The translations under genes and the position numbers were made by a program. This document shows positions 1 through 11,800 of a DNA stretch of 64,000 bases, one piece after another (position 1 is the first letter of the stretch; each line of letters opens with the position of its first letter). Origin of the DNA: Diogma glabrata (taxonomy: Eukaryota; Arthropoda; Insecta; Diptera; Cylindrotomidae); contig OY856186.1 of NCBI GenBank assembly GCA_963693315.1, positions 78,032,042 through 78,096,041 of the forward strand, read 5' to 3'. The notes beneath the pieces were generated by a model. It had not been told where the DNA came from, searched no databases, and worked only from the letters and a program-made list of their open reading frames with translations.

Positions 1-780
1 TTGGGGTGTGATGGGGATGTCTCGTGCTGGGACCTCAACGTTTTGAACCATTTTTCGTTTTTCATCAAACGAAATCTCTGGGTCGAAAAAAGCCAAGCCA
101 ATATTTGCTTCCGTTAAATAGTGAAGATGATAACAAATTTTGCTCAACATTTCTTCTGAAACTCTTTGGTCACTTTTGATGAAATCCAAATCCTGATTTG
201 CGGCTGCTGTTCCATCTATGCATTTGAACCAAATTTTTACATACAACATAATCAGAAAAATGCAAACGTCTCGAAAAAATGCAAACGGCGTGACTTGTCA
301 GACCTGGGCGTTTGAACTTGTAATTCTCAAAGGTTTCGCCAAGAAAAATTAATGCAACTTCCAAAAATTCTTTATATTCGCTGCGTGGGTGTGATTTTTC
401 CATGACAAAAAATTACTAGAGCTTCTCACGAGTGTTTTGGAATTTTGTTTCCCAGTTTTTTGTCCGATATTCCATTTTTGAACATTGTTGGATTAATTTT
501 ACCATCGTCCCATGCCTTCTGAAATTTGTTGAACAGATAAACATCGGGTGCTGTGGTCTTTCCAAATTTGAGATCATAAACAGCCCGTAGTTTAATCTCC
601 TGTATGTGATGACGACATGGGAATCGAATCAAGTTGTGGCCAATCTTTTTGTCCAGCGTTACTTGATGTCGTGTCGTAACACATGGCTTCGACTTTATCA
701 GTAAGATCCCATTCTTCAAGGCATTCATATATTGCATTCGCAATCGATAAGCCGCTCCCTTCTTTGCATTATGGAACCGT
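1..780 (-). pseudogene. Decayed copy of an insect multicopy protein family of unknown function
   Basis: Three reading frames on the minus strand join into one recognisable protein. About 780-655 reads a W-D-L-T-D-K-V segment followed by CYDTTSSN. About 655-426 continues with a CRHHIQEI motif. 403-1 continues with a Y-K-E-F-L-E segment and then HYLTEANIGLAFFDPEIS and an E-K-R-K-M-V segment. I recognise this order (DTTSSN, CRHH, YKEFLEL, LAFFD) from proteins found in many copies in hemipteran, beetle and cnidarian genomes. Their function is unknown to me, and the copy number suggests a transposon origin. The frame changes near 655 and near 403-426, and an in-frame stop near 770, show the copy is dead. 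The C-terminal end is cut by the window start. Confidence 0.6.
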
Positions 781-1229
781 TAATAACTTCTCAATATTAC
801 TAAATGTTACTATGGTTGGCAAACGATCTACTTTACTCCAGTTAATTCTGCTAGCAATGTATCCAAAAATAAAAATTTGTGTTACTCAAACAAAGTCTAA
901 ATTTAAAATAAAAATTTATTTTTTCTGAATTTTCGCAGAATTTTTTTTTTTGGATTTAAGAAGAAGAAATTCGATAAAAACGCTTTCCTAAGATCGATTT
1001 CTATATACTTAGGCTCGTTGGAATCGTAAAGTAATTAGCTTTTAATAAATTATGAGATATATTATATTTTAAGATGATTATATCTGATAAAAATAAAAAA
1101 TCCTATTATTCTGCTAATTTTCTTATCTTCGACGCCACTGCGCGGTGGGTAATTATTTTCCGATTTCAGTAAAACTGCATACACTTCATTTTCGAGTCAA
1201 AAGGAACATAATTAGTCGGTGAGAGGGAT

Positions 1230-4200
1230 GAAAATAACAACTTCATAAGTTAGGTCATGTCTAATATATATAGTGGCATGCAAGTTGAAGTTAAATAATA
1301 AACATCTTTACATCAGTTCTTTTTACATCCCTCCTTCATCTAACGAAGATCAATATAATAGCGTGGGAAACAACATTGTTGAAGTTAACGACAATCTGTT
1401 AATCAATGATGACATCTTTATCTTTGGTGATGCTGGCATGAATCAACTTATATGGACCCCAAAAAAAAACTCAACACGACTTATTTGATTCATCAAACAT
1501 AAATGATACCTATTATCAATTCCTGGCATCAGTATTATATCTTGCTACTGCCAAATTTCTGAGTTTCAAACTTACATATAAGACAAGCATTTATTAAAAT
1601 ATTTTATCTTTAGAATATCATTATGAAAGGAATTCATAATTCGTAATTTCATTCATTTTAATAATATTAAAATTACAGTTTTTGACTCTAAAAAAGCTGA
1701 TATTATTGAATTAAATCATGGATTACCAAAAATTTCTACTTTAGATTATTATGTAGAAAATGATGCTAATCAAACTTGTGATAATTTTTGTAGAAATTTT
1801 TCAGATCTTTTGAAAAAAAATGTACCTTTGAAAATCATAACTAATCTTACATGTCCTGCTCAATTTCATAAATGTTTGAGAATGTTGCGAAACAAGCGTA
1901 ATAAATCGTATAAAAAGTATAAAAGGACAAGGAAGGATTCGGATTACGAAGTATTCATTGGTCTGAGTGAAAAATTCAAATTGGAAAATTCAACTTACAT
2001 AAAGAGAAAATTATATTATAATTGACTGATAATCCAAAAGAGTTTTGGAATTTTGTAAATAATAAGAAAAATAACTCTGGTTTTCCATCTGTTATGAGTT
2101 TTCAAAACGAATCCTCTTAATATCCCAGAGGAATTTCTTATTTGTTTGCTAAGCCTTTCCAATTAGTGTACCAACCGAGAATCAACTTCAATGTGAATAA
2201 CTTTAACCACATTGAAAATTCGGAGAGAACTGTAATGGATGAACTTAGTTTTTCAAAAACAGAAATTCAAAATGCAATCAACTCTATGGATTCTAACAAA
2301 GGATCAGGTCCTAACGCAATTACTCCTAAGCTTCTTAAGCTTTTAAGTCATAATATTGTAACTCATCTTCATATCATTTTCAACTGTTCGCTTAGTTCTG
2401 GTGTGTTTCCTGATAATTTTAAATCTTTTTATATTGTGCTAATTTTTAAGAGCGGTATCAAATCTGATGTATCAAATTATAGAGGAATTGCCATTCTTAC
2501 AGCAATTCTTGAATTGCTTGAATCCATGGTTGTAAACAAATTGTATTATGAAGTGAGACCTATTATAAGTCCTTATCACTTATCAGCATGGTTTCGTTCG
2601 TGGGAAATCAACTTGGCTGAATTTACTTCTTTCTTATAAAAAAGAGTTTGGCTAATGGTAAACAAATTGATACTGTCTGATAAATACGGCACTAGGGGAC
2701 AAATTTATGACTGATTAAGATCTTATTTGACAGGTAGATCTCAGCAAGTGAAAGTTTTGGGTAAAATCTTTCAATTTCTATTGATGTATCATCTAGAGTA
2801 CCTTTAGGCAGTCATTTAGGTCCACTGTTATTTCTTTTATTTATTAATGACTTGACTTTTCTTTTAAATGGAGTTAGATATAATCTTTATGCAGATGACC
2901 TTAAACTTTATAAAGTTATTGAAAATACCCATGATACCTCATGTCTACAAAAAACATTAACAAAGTTGTTAAATGGTGCAATGAAAAGGGCATGTCCTTA
3001 AATGTGAAGAAATGCTCTATTATATCCTTTTCGAAGAATAAAGTTACTTCTCTTTCTGATTATTTTATCAATGATGAGCCAATTCCAAGAACGTCATTAA
3101 AAAGGACATTGGCGTACTTTTAGACACAAAAGTCACATTTGCGCAATATATTGATAAGATGTGCTCTAAGGGACATTCTTTACTATGTTTCATTAAACGT
3201 AGGACTAAAGAATTTGATGATATATTTCTGACAAAGACTTTATACTGTTCAGTGGTTTTACCTACTCTTGAGTACGCTAGCATCATTTGGTCTTCTTTTA
3301 GGAAGACCATATTAAGCGTATTGAATCTGTTCAGAAGCAGTTTTTGATATTTGCATTGTCCATATTGTCCCATTGTCCATGTCCATAATTTTACGGCATA
3401 CATTTTTATGAATATTTAGTCGTGGAATATAAAAAGCTGGCATAAAATATTGACAGAAACGAAATATGATCATTTTCATGCCTATTAATCATTTTGTATT
3501 TCAAAATGTGCATGGAATACAATATATCATCACTAAAAAATAATTTTTGTTTTCTAGTTATTTTATATGATTTGTAAGCATGGAGCATTCTTTGTTAGTA
3601 CCGAATTTTACTATTAAATAGTAAAATAATTAAAAAATAATAGACAAAAAAATCTTTTATAATTCACTAGACGTTTTTGTGAAAGATGAGTTGTATATAT
3701 ACAAACTTTGTAATATCATAGATATTTATATGATTGATAAATATGAACATAAGTAATATGAACATAAGGTTTTAGTATATGATTATATAATATAACTTAT
3801 GACAAATCATGACCATGAGATTTGCGGTATCTCAACTTCATCAAACTTCATCAAAATTCAAATGCTAAGAATCTAAATGCCTAGTTAAAAAGTATAAAAA
3901 TGTTTACAACAAAATTATTTTGCTGTTCCTAATTGGTCATGCTATGTACCCGATACTCATAAAATTCTATGAATAATATTCATAATAAGCTCCCTGGTGA
4001 TTTTTGAACAGGTATTCCTTATAAGTATATAATACACCTGGCTTATTCGCAGTTGAAAATCAACGTAATTTAAGCATGGAATATACCCTATTGAGCATAA
4101 AAAAAAATAGATTTCTATCTGTGTAGAAGACCGCCGTGAATTATCGACAACTCTCTTTGGCTTTGATTTGTTGACACACAAAATTCAATGTGTTGATATG

Positions 4201-4545
4201 TGCAATGCATTGTTAAATTAAAATACTTATGGTTTGAGATCTCGTCGTTTGCTAGTTGAACGCATTGCCAACACTGATTATGAGTATTACGATCCTATTA
4301 GTGAATGTATTCGTAATCTGAACAAACGTGGTTATCTTATAACTTCTAATATCAGCAGGAGATGTTTGAAAAATAGTTTAGTAAGCATATTTAAAACATT
4401 GCATATTTTTTGACTGTTTTGATTCCTTTTTATTTATTTATTTTTTTTAATATGTACAATAGACTTATTTTAGTTATTAAGCAATTGTTATTGCATATTA
4501 ATTTCCTTGTACTGTCTTGACTCAATAAACAATATTAAATTAAAA
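1230..4545 (+). mobile_element. Dead non-LTR retrotransposon (Jockey/CR1-type LINE)
   Basis: Fragments occur in the order of a LINE ORF2. Endonuclease remnants come first (1273-1488, with YIPPSS and IFGDAG in place of the usual GDFN). A basic linker follows (1810-2025), then reverse transcriptase (RT) from 2142 to about 3350, and a C-terminal tail at about 4225-4400 (a Y-D-P-I-S segment and a NLNKRGYL segment). The 3' end is AT-rich with an AATAAA-like signal near 4525. An 850-base AT-rich stretch at about 3350-4200 separates the last RT block from the tail, so it may be a later insertion. No TSD was identified. Confidence 0.75.
1273..3347 (+). pseudogene. LINE endonuclease/reverse transcriptase pseudogene
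   Basis: The longest open piece is 2142-2639. It carries RT block 1-2 signatures: SNKGSGPNAITPKLLK, a FPDNFK segment, and a F-K-S-G-...-SNYRGIAIL segment. Downstream but out of frame are GPLLFLLFIND (about 2820), the catalytic YADDLKLY (about 2890), and a VLPTLEYASIIW block (3257-3300). The catalytic Asp pair is therefore still spelled in the DNA, but several frameshifts and stops separate it from the rest. The family role is target-primed reverse transcription; this copy cannot make the enzyme. I would place it in the Jockey superfamily (Jockey or CR1) without a firmer clade. Confidence 0.75.
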
Positions 4546-4547
4546 AG

Positions 4548-4770
4548 GACAAACCCTAGTAAGGCATTTTGTATCAGGTCCTGATCAGATTTCCCAAATA
4601 GGGATCAAATACGAAAAATCAAATCAGATCCGGATATATTCAAATAAGGTTAACCCTAAAAGGGTAATCTAATTCATGTCCCACATCAGATTTCCCTAAC
4701 AGGGCGTGCCTTTTCTAGTGCTGATCACATCCTGACTGTATTCAGGATTTACCTAAATAATTTATGCCCG
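4548..4770. repeat. Fragment of dispersed MITE family rich in CCTGATCAGG-like motifs
   Basis: This stretch matches the complete copy at 19197-19603 over a long run: GTAAGGCA.TTTGTATCAG, then GATCAGATT.CCCAA, TACGAAAAATCAAATCAG, and CCCTAAAAGGGTA. It lacks the terminal inverted repeats of the full copy. It begins immediately after the LINE 3' end. Confidence 0.7.
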
Positions 4771-4856
4771 GAATCATAATTTTAAAGCATTGTGCTAATA
4801 TCAAAAATGAATAACAAAAAGTTGTTCAAATGTCATGAGTAATAGTAGTTTAATCA

Positions 4857-4961
4857 ATGAGTGAATAATGAAGTAGTTTATTCTCAAGCAAAAGTTTAAA
4901 ATTCGAGCGAGGCACGAGCGAGAATTTTAATTTGCGAGAGAATAAAATTCATTATTCACGA
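4857..4961. repeat. Imperfect palindrome (short foldback or MITE)
   Basis: The left arm starts GTGAATAATGAA and the right arm ends TTCATTATTCAC. Near the centre, AAAATTCGAGCGAG faces GAGCGAGAATTTT around a GCAC loop. Overall it folds into a roughly 50-bp imperfect stem. No coding content. Confidence 0.55.
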
Positions 4962-7322
4962 ATCGATTACAATACTTTATTCTCTGACAAAGATTTTATT
5001 ATAAAAAAGAATTGTGTATTATAAAAAATAAAAACATTTTCTTCAATTAAAACAATAAATCTTTATTGTTTTAATTGATAAATCAAATTTCTTAATAAAA
5101 AAACCCTGATGATAAAAAACGCCCTTCTCATACAATCAACCAAGTTCAACTAAACGAAATAAGAGAATTACTCAAAATTTGATTTTTGAACAAAACTTAT
5201 CAAAGCAAATGTGATTATAATTTGAAAATAATTTTAATGAGATCAAAATAATTTGACCAATTGGAATCATACCAATTGAATAAAAGTTTCATTAGGCACT
5301 AGGTTAAGTTCATTAGGCTATAGGTTAAAAAACAATACAATAATACATACTATTATTATCGAAAAAACATACAAATAAAGCTGATATAATTAAATGGAAG
5401 AGAATAAAGGTTTTTTAATGCACGCTCGCTGATTAATTTAATACCTAAGACGTTTCACGAGTTATGCTTGAAAAAGAGGACAAAAGCACAATTTTAAAAA
5501 GAGGTCGGATACCAGGACGTCTGTTCACCTTACGACCGCTATAAGATCTCGAATATATGATTTCCCTATTAGTGTATTCCCTATATGCCCTGATATTACC
5601 TGATAAAAACCATTCAAAATTGGAATTTTAAATTCATTTATTTCAAAATTTTGGTGATTAAAATTGCCAAAGAATATACCCACATAAAAAGGCATTTCAA
5701 CGGTGTTTTATTTTCTTAACGGTGTCTCTAAACCTTTAAATAAAAGAAGTTTTTTCTATAATTGAATGCACACATATCATCACAATAATGCTTGTAAACA
5801 AAAGTTAAAATTTTTTTTTCCAAAAATAAACTGAAAACACCTGTAAAAGTAATTTATTTCACACTTTATGGAAATTTTATTTAAAAGGTATTATATCTGT
5901 ATACTGACTACCACCCAAACCCAACGATTTTTCTAGTTATCGGGGTGAAATTCAACATTTATAAATAAATACAAATATGTATCGTGAATATCTCGTACCT
6001 CAACATCGATAGTTAATGATAAAATTCATTCCCAAGTAGCGGCGCGATATAAATGTTTTATCTTCGAATTAAAAACACTTTAAACTTTTAACGAGTAAAA
6101 CGTGAAAATTTTATTTTTACTATAATAAATTTATTATTATAAAACTTGCTTGGTTCATCAATTCAAAAATTAAACTAATTTTTAACATATAAAAACTTGT
6201 TGTAATAATAAATCGCTTAATACATTCTATTTGTTACAAAATCTATATTCTAAATAATATTCTAAAAATAATTGAAAAAATATCAATCTAAATAAAATAA
6301 AATTTATTTGTTTTTTATTTTCTTGTAAAGGAAATTTATTTATGAATTTATGATTTTTATAAACTTGAAGTGCATTATTATTTATGATATAAATATTTTT
6401 TTGTTAAAAGTTTGTGGAATTTTGTAACATATTTATGAAATTATAGCAACTTTTTAATATAAGAAAGTGAAGTTTGGTTAAAGTTAGTTGTTTACACAAG
6501 TGAAGCGAAAGTAAAGTGTTTGTAAAGATCTTGATATAAGACTACATTTGGTTTGTTCTTTTATTTTCTAACAACTGAGTATCATCAGGAACCAGCTGCT
6601 TTAAAATCACTACGGCAAGGTTTTTATGATAATAATGACATATTAGTTAAAAGGCGCGATATATGCGCGTAAAACAACTTTAACTGAAACTAGTTTTTTA
6701 TTTAGCTCTATACTTTATTATTCTTTATTCGGGAACTGCATTTCTTCAATGCTGGTTTAGTTTGAACTCCAGATTGTAAATTTAATTGCTTCTTTTTGTT
6801 TTAGAAAATTTTTATTTTTTGAAACTAGAATATTGCGTCTTCGAAATCAAAAGCTACTCTTAGAAGCATTTCATGTATCAAACATTCAATTTCTACCAAT
6901 AATTGTAGAGCCTACAAAAAATTAAATTATTTAATATAATTGGTAATAAGATAATCAAGAAATACAAATATGTAGAACGCAATTTGCTTTATATATTTAA
7001 TCTGTTCCTACGAAGTACGAAGTTTTTATGACATTTTTGTTCTTTTGGTTTTTACTTACGCACTAGTGGCACATCGCCATCTATATGATTCCACAAAAAA
7101 TTGTGGTCGACTTTTATCTAAACTTGCGATGATCCAAACATATGAAATAAATCAAATCCATTGGCGGTGTTAAAACCCCTCGTAAAAAATGCAAATAGTT
7201 GAATCTGAAAAACCTTAGGGGGTTCACATAAACCTGAGGTTTATGTGAAATTTTCAAAAATCTTTCTACTAATTCTTTTTTTGTTATTTCTTAATGTTAT
7301 GGGTCAAAACATGTCTGAATAA
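4962..7322. other. Gene-free AT-rich DNA
   Basis: I see no conserved reading frame, RNA gene or complete repeat here. The composition is AT-rich with many homopolymer runs, and there is no clear element boundary. Confidence 0.6.
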
Positions 7323-7729
7323 CAGGGTTACCAACTCGTACCTTTTGCTCCGAAGACTTCGGGTTTGAACGTAGGTCTTCGGAGCTCCGGAGCTAGGAGT
7401 ATTTCTCCGGGTTTTTATGAATATTAGTTCATTCCGGTCAAGAGGTAAAAATAAATTATAAGTAAATATTATCATGGTGTTATCGAATTATAGAATGTGC
7501 GAAGAGAAAACATTTTTTTTTTAATCCATTCCACCAGTATACGAAATGTCTATTGTCTATAGCAGCGGTTCTTAAACTTTTTTGTATTGCGACCCCAAAT
7601 TTTAAATGCCATATTTTGGCGACCCACCTATATTTTTTTGACAAATAAACGTTATTAAAAAAAACATTTAATTAAACAACAAAAACTATTTTATTTTCAG
7701 CTAATATAAAAATAAAAATTTATAACATT

Positions 7730-9313
7730 ACTTCGGTTGGAAAGACCTAAGAATTACATTCATGAACCAAAAGTGAAATTCTTACCCCCACTTTTTTTGG
7801 CATTTCTCGACGTTTTAGAACCTACTGATTCTAAAAAGGTAAAAAAAAATGTATGTCTGTCTGCCGGCCGTCCGGTCGTCCGTCATTACCCACGCTGCAG
7901 GGGAAAACCGCTGGAGGGATTTCAAAAATTTTTTTTCTAAAAATAGGTATACTCAAGGGACAGGTCCGGAAGGACGTTGTGTTCAATAATTGTACCGGAA
8001 GTGTGTCAAAAAATCATTAAGTGTGTCAAAAACAGAAAATTTTCATATTTTTGGCTTAAAAACGTTCATTTTAAGTGATTACGAGTAGGAACATTGAATT
8101 TGGAGAAACCTTGATGGTAGGAATTGGTATATGAGATCAAAAACTAGATTATTGCATTATAAGTTTGTCAAAACAATGTTGTCAAGTGTGTCAAAAGAAA
8201 GATTTTTATTTATTTTTTTACCCAATTTTTTGGAAAAAAATAAAATTAATTATTTGTTTAAATGAAATTTTATTATTATTATTGAGAATTATGGCACTAT
8301 AGGTTTGTCAAAAAAATGTTGTCAAGTGTGTCAAACAAAAGATTTTTATTGACTTTTTTCCCCAATTTTTCGGAAAAAAATAAAATTAATAATTTGTGTG
8401 ACATAAAATTTTATTATTATTATTGAGAATTATGACATTATAAGTTTGTCAAAAAAACAATGTCAAAATGTGTGTCAAAAAATGATTTCATTTATTTTTT
8501 TAGCCAATTTTTTGGAAAAAACAATGTAGCTGTTTTTATGACGTAAATGTAATTGAAAATGAAATTGGACATGGAAATTTTTTAATTTGTTATAGTTTTT
8601 GAAATGTTTTTGGAATTTTGAAAGAAGTTTGTATATTTGATTTTGTAATAATTTTTGCAATATTTTTAGAATTTTGGAAAGTTCTAATTTTTGATTTTGT
8701 AAGAATTTTTGGAATATTTTTAGAATTTTGAAAACTTTTAAATTTTTGATTTTATTAAAATTTTTGGAATTTTGAAAAAGTTTCAATCTTTGATTTTGTA
8801 AAAATTTTTGCAATATTTTTAGAATTTTGGAAAAGTTTGAATTTTTAAGAATTTTTGGAATATTATTGGAATTTAGAAAAAGTTTAAATATTTGATTTTA
8901 TTCTAATTTTTAGAATATTTTTGGAATTTTGAAAAAACTTTGATTTCATTTAATTTTTACAATATTTTTGGAATTTTGAAAGAAATATGAATTTGTGATT
9001 TTGTAATATTTTCTCGAAACGCTAAATGGAGAGGTTTTTGAGTAGTTTGCTGAGTGTATCATCTTTTCACTAAATTATGTTAATTTATGATCTGTTATAA
9101 TTTTCTGGCATCGTATTGATGTTTCGTGTTAGTTTTGTAATAAATTTCTAAACAGAGATAAAGAATACTTGTACTTTAACAAAGAGTTAGGTTTGATATA
9201 CATCGCTGCCCAAAACTAAAAACCATGTCCTCATAAAAGTTTTTTGCCGAAAACTATATCAAAATCCTTAACCCAGACGGAAGTCTTGATATCTCAGAGC
9301 TGTGAGATTTCAG
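7730..9313 (+). repeat. Dispersed repeat, copy A, inserted in the inner hAT
   Basis: This copy runs from ACTTCGGTTGGAAAGACC to GAGCTGTGAGATTTCAG. A second copy lies inverted at 32577-34912. Both contain several GTGTGTCAAAA-type motifs, a CTGCCGGCCG-rich patch (7860-7885), and a degenerate 50-60 bp AT-rich tandem repeat (copy A 8480-9010). The ends are not inverted repeats of each other, so the mobilisation mechanism is unclear. Non-autonomous Helitron-like or satellite-carrying elements are possibilities. Confidence 0.7.
8475..9010. repeat. Degenerate AT-rich minisatellite within copy A
   Basis: Blocks such as GGAATTTTGAAAAAGTTT, TTTGATTTTGTAA and AATTTTTGGAATATTTTTAG recur about every 50-60 bases with many changes. 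The matching array in copy B is at 33490-34370 on the opposite strand. Open frames across it reflect repeat composition, not a gene. Confidence 0.65.
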
Positions 9314-9426
9314 CCCCTCCATATTTTTCTAGTTAAAACAATATGAAAATTAATTAAAAAAAAGATTAAAAACCTTTTCTAGTTATATTATTAAGTATTA
9401 AAATAAATAAAACATTAAAATATTTT

Positions 9427-9744
9427 TTAATGTGATGGGTGTGCTTGCTTTTTAGAGCAAAGTAACGTTAACTGTAGCTCGATTTCCGAAAGCGCTGGTC
9501 TCAATACATTTTTAATATTGCGCAATTGAGAGCGATATTTTGATTTAATATATATATTATATACAATCAGGATGAAAATGCATTTTCGCACAAATATGTG
9601 GTGGAAAATGTCCAAATAATTTGAACTGTTTCTCCCTTTTAATTGACAACCAAAAAAATTTCCTGGTATTTGATTCTTAAATAGTGCTTTCAAAGTACTA
9701 TGGCAGGATAGTTCAGCAAGTTCTTCTTGAGCTTTTATGTCCAT
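9427..9744 (-). pseudogene. hAT transposase C-terminal remnant (ZBED5/SCAND3-type)
   Basis: This 105-codon frame ends with a K-S-K-Y-R-S segment, then NVLRPALSEIE, and a final LLCSKKQAHPSH before the stop. It begins near QEELAELS, STLKALFK. I recognise this as the end of the hAT dimerisation region in the ZBED5/SCAND3-like transposase group, where the frame usually closes with the same CSKKQAHPSH tail. The catalytic DDE core and BED finger are missing. It lies inside the inner hAT element, so it is most likely what remains of that element's own transposase. The stretch between the helical part and the KSKYRS motif looks garbled, consistent with decay. Confidence 0.75.
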
Positions 9745-10789
9745 ATGTTGTATATCTTTAAGTTTTATGTAAAAAGGCTGAATTGTCCAACGGTGTTGTG
9801 AAATATTGAATTATTGAATTATGAATATTGAATTATTGAACGATCCGACTACAAAATTGTATTGTGGATTGTGGAATGTCACCGAAAGATAAGACAAAAC
9901 ATTACAAAATTTAAAAAGTCATCCAATTCTACAACCTTGAAAAATTAATTCAAAAACCTTGCAAAGTTTGTTAATTTAAGACATATATAGGGAAAATTTA
10001 ATTTTTTAATATTTATATTTTATATATTTTTTTAAATTGGGAATTTCTCGCGACCCCATGAAAAAATCTAACGACCCCAGTTGGGGTCGCGACCCCGAGT
10101 TTAAGAAACGCTGGTCTATAGCTTATAAGAATGCAAAGATGTCTTATGGCTCATGAGTCGTGAAGATTTACGTAGTGGAGGTATTAAGTGATTAATTGCT
10201 TTAGAGCATAGCGTAGTATAGTGTAAAAGATCCAACAACTCTTGTATGATTCAGTGAATCACCTGATGTTATCATTAATTATCATCAATCGGCTTGTATA
10301 CACGCCTACGAACTCTGGCGACAAAATTTACAGGTTTCTTGAACTGCAACCCATGAATGGGAGTTGAATTTGTGGATCGATCGTATAAATTCTTTATACA
10401 TCGTAGTTATTTCAGATGGAGAGATAAAACTTTTACTGCATCATAGGCAGCAAAGTCGTTGGGACCCTAATTTCGTCACAGAACAAATGTGATTGTACCA
10501 TTTTCGTTTGTGGTTTATATTAGTACGCAATAGTTTAAGTGCAGGTGAGTTTATAGCAGGTGAGCTTGTCTGGAAAACGTTGTATTGGAGCTATACAGTG
10601 AGGTCTTATAGGACAAAACTAGAATTAAATGTCATAAGGTTCAGTTTACACCAGTCCAAAATTGATTCAAGATCCAAGGATTCAACCATTTTTCTACGAT
10701 TGTAATTAGAGAGCAGTTAGACTAGATGGCTGTTGCTTCCTTTCTTCTTCATTCTCTTAAAATTAATGTAAGATAGAACTTCGAACTAG

Positions 10790-11250
10790 CTATATATTGG
10801 GTTTGTGGATTACTAATCGTTGATAAAGATCAGAAAAGGGTTGGCGAAAAACCGAACCCTGAGGAATATCGGCTTGAATTGAGGGTTTATCCGAAACAAC
10901 ACCAACTCCTATAAGACATCTCTGGAATAGTAAAAATAAAATTAATTTGATAAGAGCCCGATGCCAAACTCTGTCAAACGCCTTGGATATATCAATGGAA
11001 ATGATATGAGACTCATCAAAGTCATGAACTGATTTACCCTATTTCTCCGTAAAGACTGGATTAGGTGCGGTGATGAAGATATTATCAATTGTGTCTTTAA
11101 GAGAATCAAATGCTTCCAAGAAAGAAATAGAAAAGCACAACAAAGGTTCGTCCGCAATGATTCGTTCGTTGGAAAAATAAAATATATTTTAAAAAAATTA
11201 GGTCGGGGATGAGTACAAATACTTCTCGACAAGTGTACAAGCATTTCTCG
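10790..11250 (-). pseudogene. LINE reverse-transcriptase fragment
   Basis: On the minus strand, 11020-10960 reads DFDESHIISIDISKAFDRVW, the conserved RT block carrying the first catalytic Asp. After a frame change, 10890-10800 reads IPQGSVF, the equivalent of the G-x-P-Q-G-S block. Sequence either side is not readable as RT. It lies in the part of the outer hAT to the right of the inner element, so either the LINE landed there or the hAT captured it. Confidence 0.7.
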
Positions 11251-11589
11251 ACGTTTTGGATCATAACCAGTCTAACTTGGTACACAGAAATTTCCGTCTG
11301 AGTGCCATTAAAATGTTTTAGGGAAAATTTAAAACGTCAAACAAATGTTAGTCTTCGTCAAGCACTATACCCTTCTCGTAGACCAAAGTTTTTGACATAC
11401 CGGAGTGGGAGGTTTAAAGTCCATATTTTATAAATACTTTGAGGTTGTTTATCGAGATCGAACGAAATTTATGATATTTATTGAAATCTTCGGGTTTGCA
11501 TAGGATTTCTTCGGGTTTATGTTGTGTAATAGTTGGTAACCCTGCTGAATAAGCAAACAAATATCTGTTTGTAAGCCGGCTGACTGTTT

Positions 11590-11800
11590 ATCACGGTTAT
11601 ATTTTTATATTTTGGATCCCAAGTTTTATCCCAAAGGCCCTAATTAAGCAGATGCGGTTCTGATCAGGCCGTGATAGGACTCCCTGATAAGACTTGAATA
11701 GTTAGAAGCGTTACATTCTTGATCAGGGTCTCATCAAGCTGCTTAATCCTGATCCTATCAGTGATAGGGAAAGCTAGATCAAAGCCCTAAAACAATGCTA
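11590..11800. repeat. Diverged fragment of the CCTGATCAGG MITE family
   Basis: Recurring CTGATCAGG, CCTATCAGTGATAGGG and CCCTAATTAAG motifs match the composition of the family copies at 4548, 19197 and 49886. The ends are not visible. It lies just outside the right TSD of the outer hAT element. Confidence 0.5.

Larger units (their letters stand above)
7563..10113. mobile_element. Inner hAT element nested in the outer one
   Basis: The left end is CAGCGGTTCTTAAACT and the right end is AGTTTAAGAAACGCTG, an inverted repeat with one mismatch. Both sides carry the 8-bp TSD GTCTATAG (7555-7562 and 10114-10121). Subterminal GCGACCCC motifs are typical of this group of animal hATs. It keeps only the C-terminal end of a transposase (9427-9744, -) and a 1.6 kb internal repeat (7730-9313). 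It is therefore a deletion derivative, later enlarged by insertion. Confidence 0.88.
7323..11544. mobile_element. Outer hAT element with perfect 8-bp TSDs
   Basis: The left end reads CAGGGTTACCAACT and the right end reads AGTTGGTAACCCTG, a perfect 14-bp terminal inverted repeat (TIR). Both sides are flanked by the same 8 bases, CTGAATAA (7315-7322 and 11545-11552), the TSD length expected of hAT transposition. Subterminal CCGAAG/CTTCGG-rich hairpins occur at 7350-7400 and near 11490-11520. I found no transposase of its own. Its interior is occupied by a second hAT element (7563-10113) and a minus-strand LINE fragment (about 10790-11050). Confidence 0.85.

Noticed and set aside
8475..8813. 112-codon Lys/Asn/Phe-rich minus-strand frame
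   Set aside because: Produced by the AT-rich minisatellite of repeat copy A.
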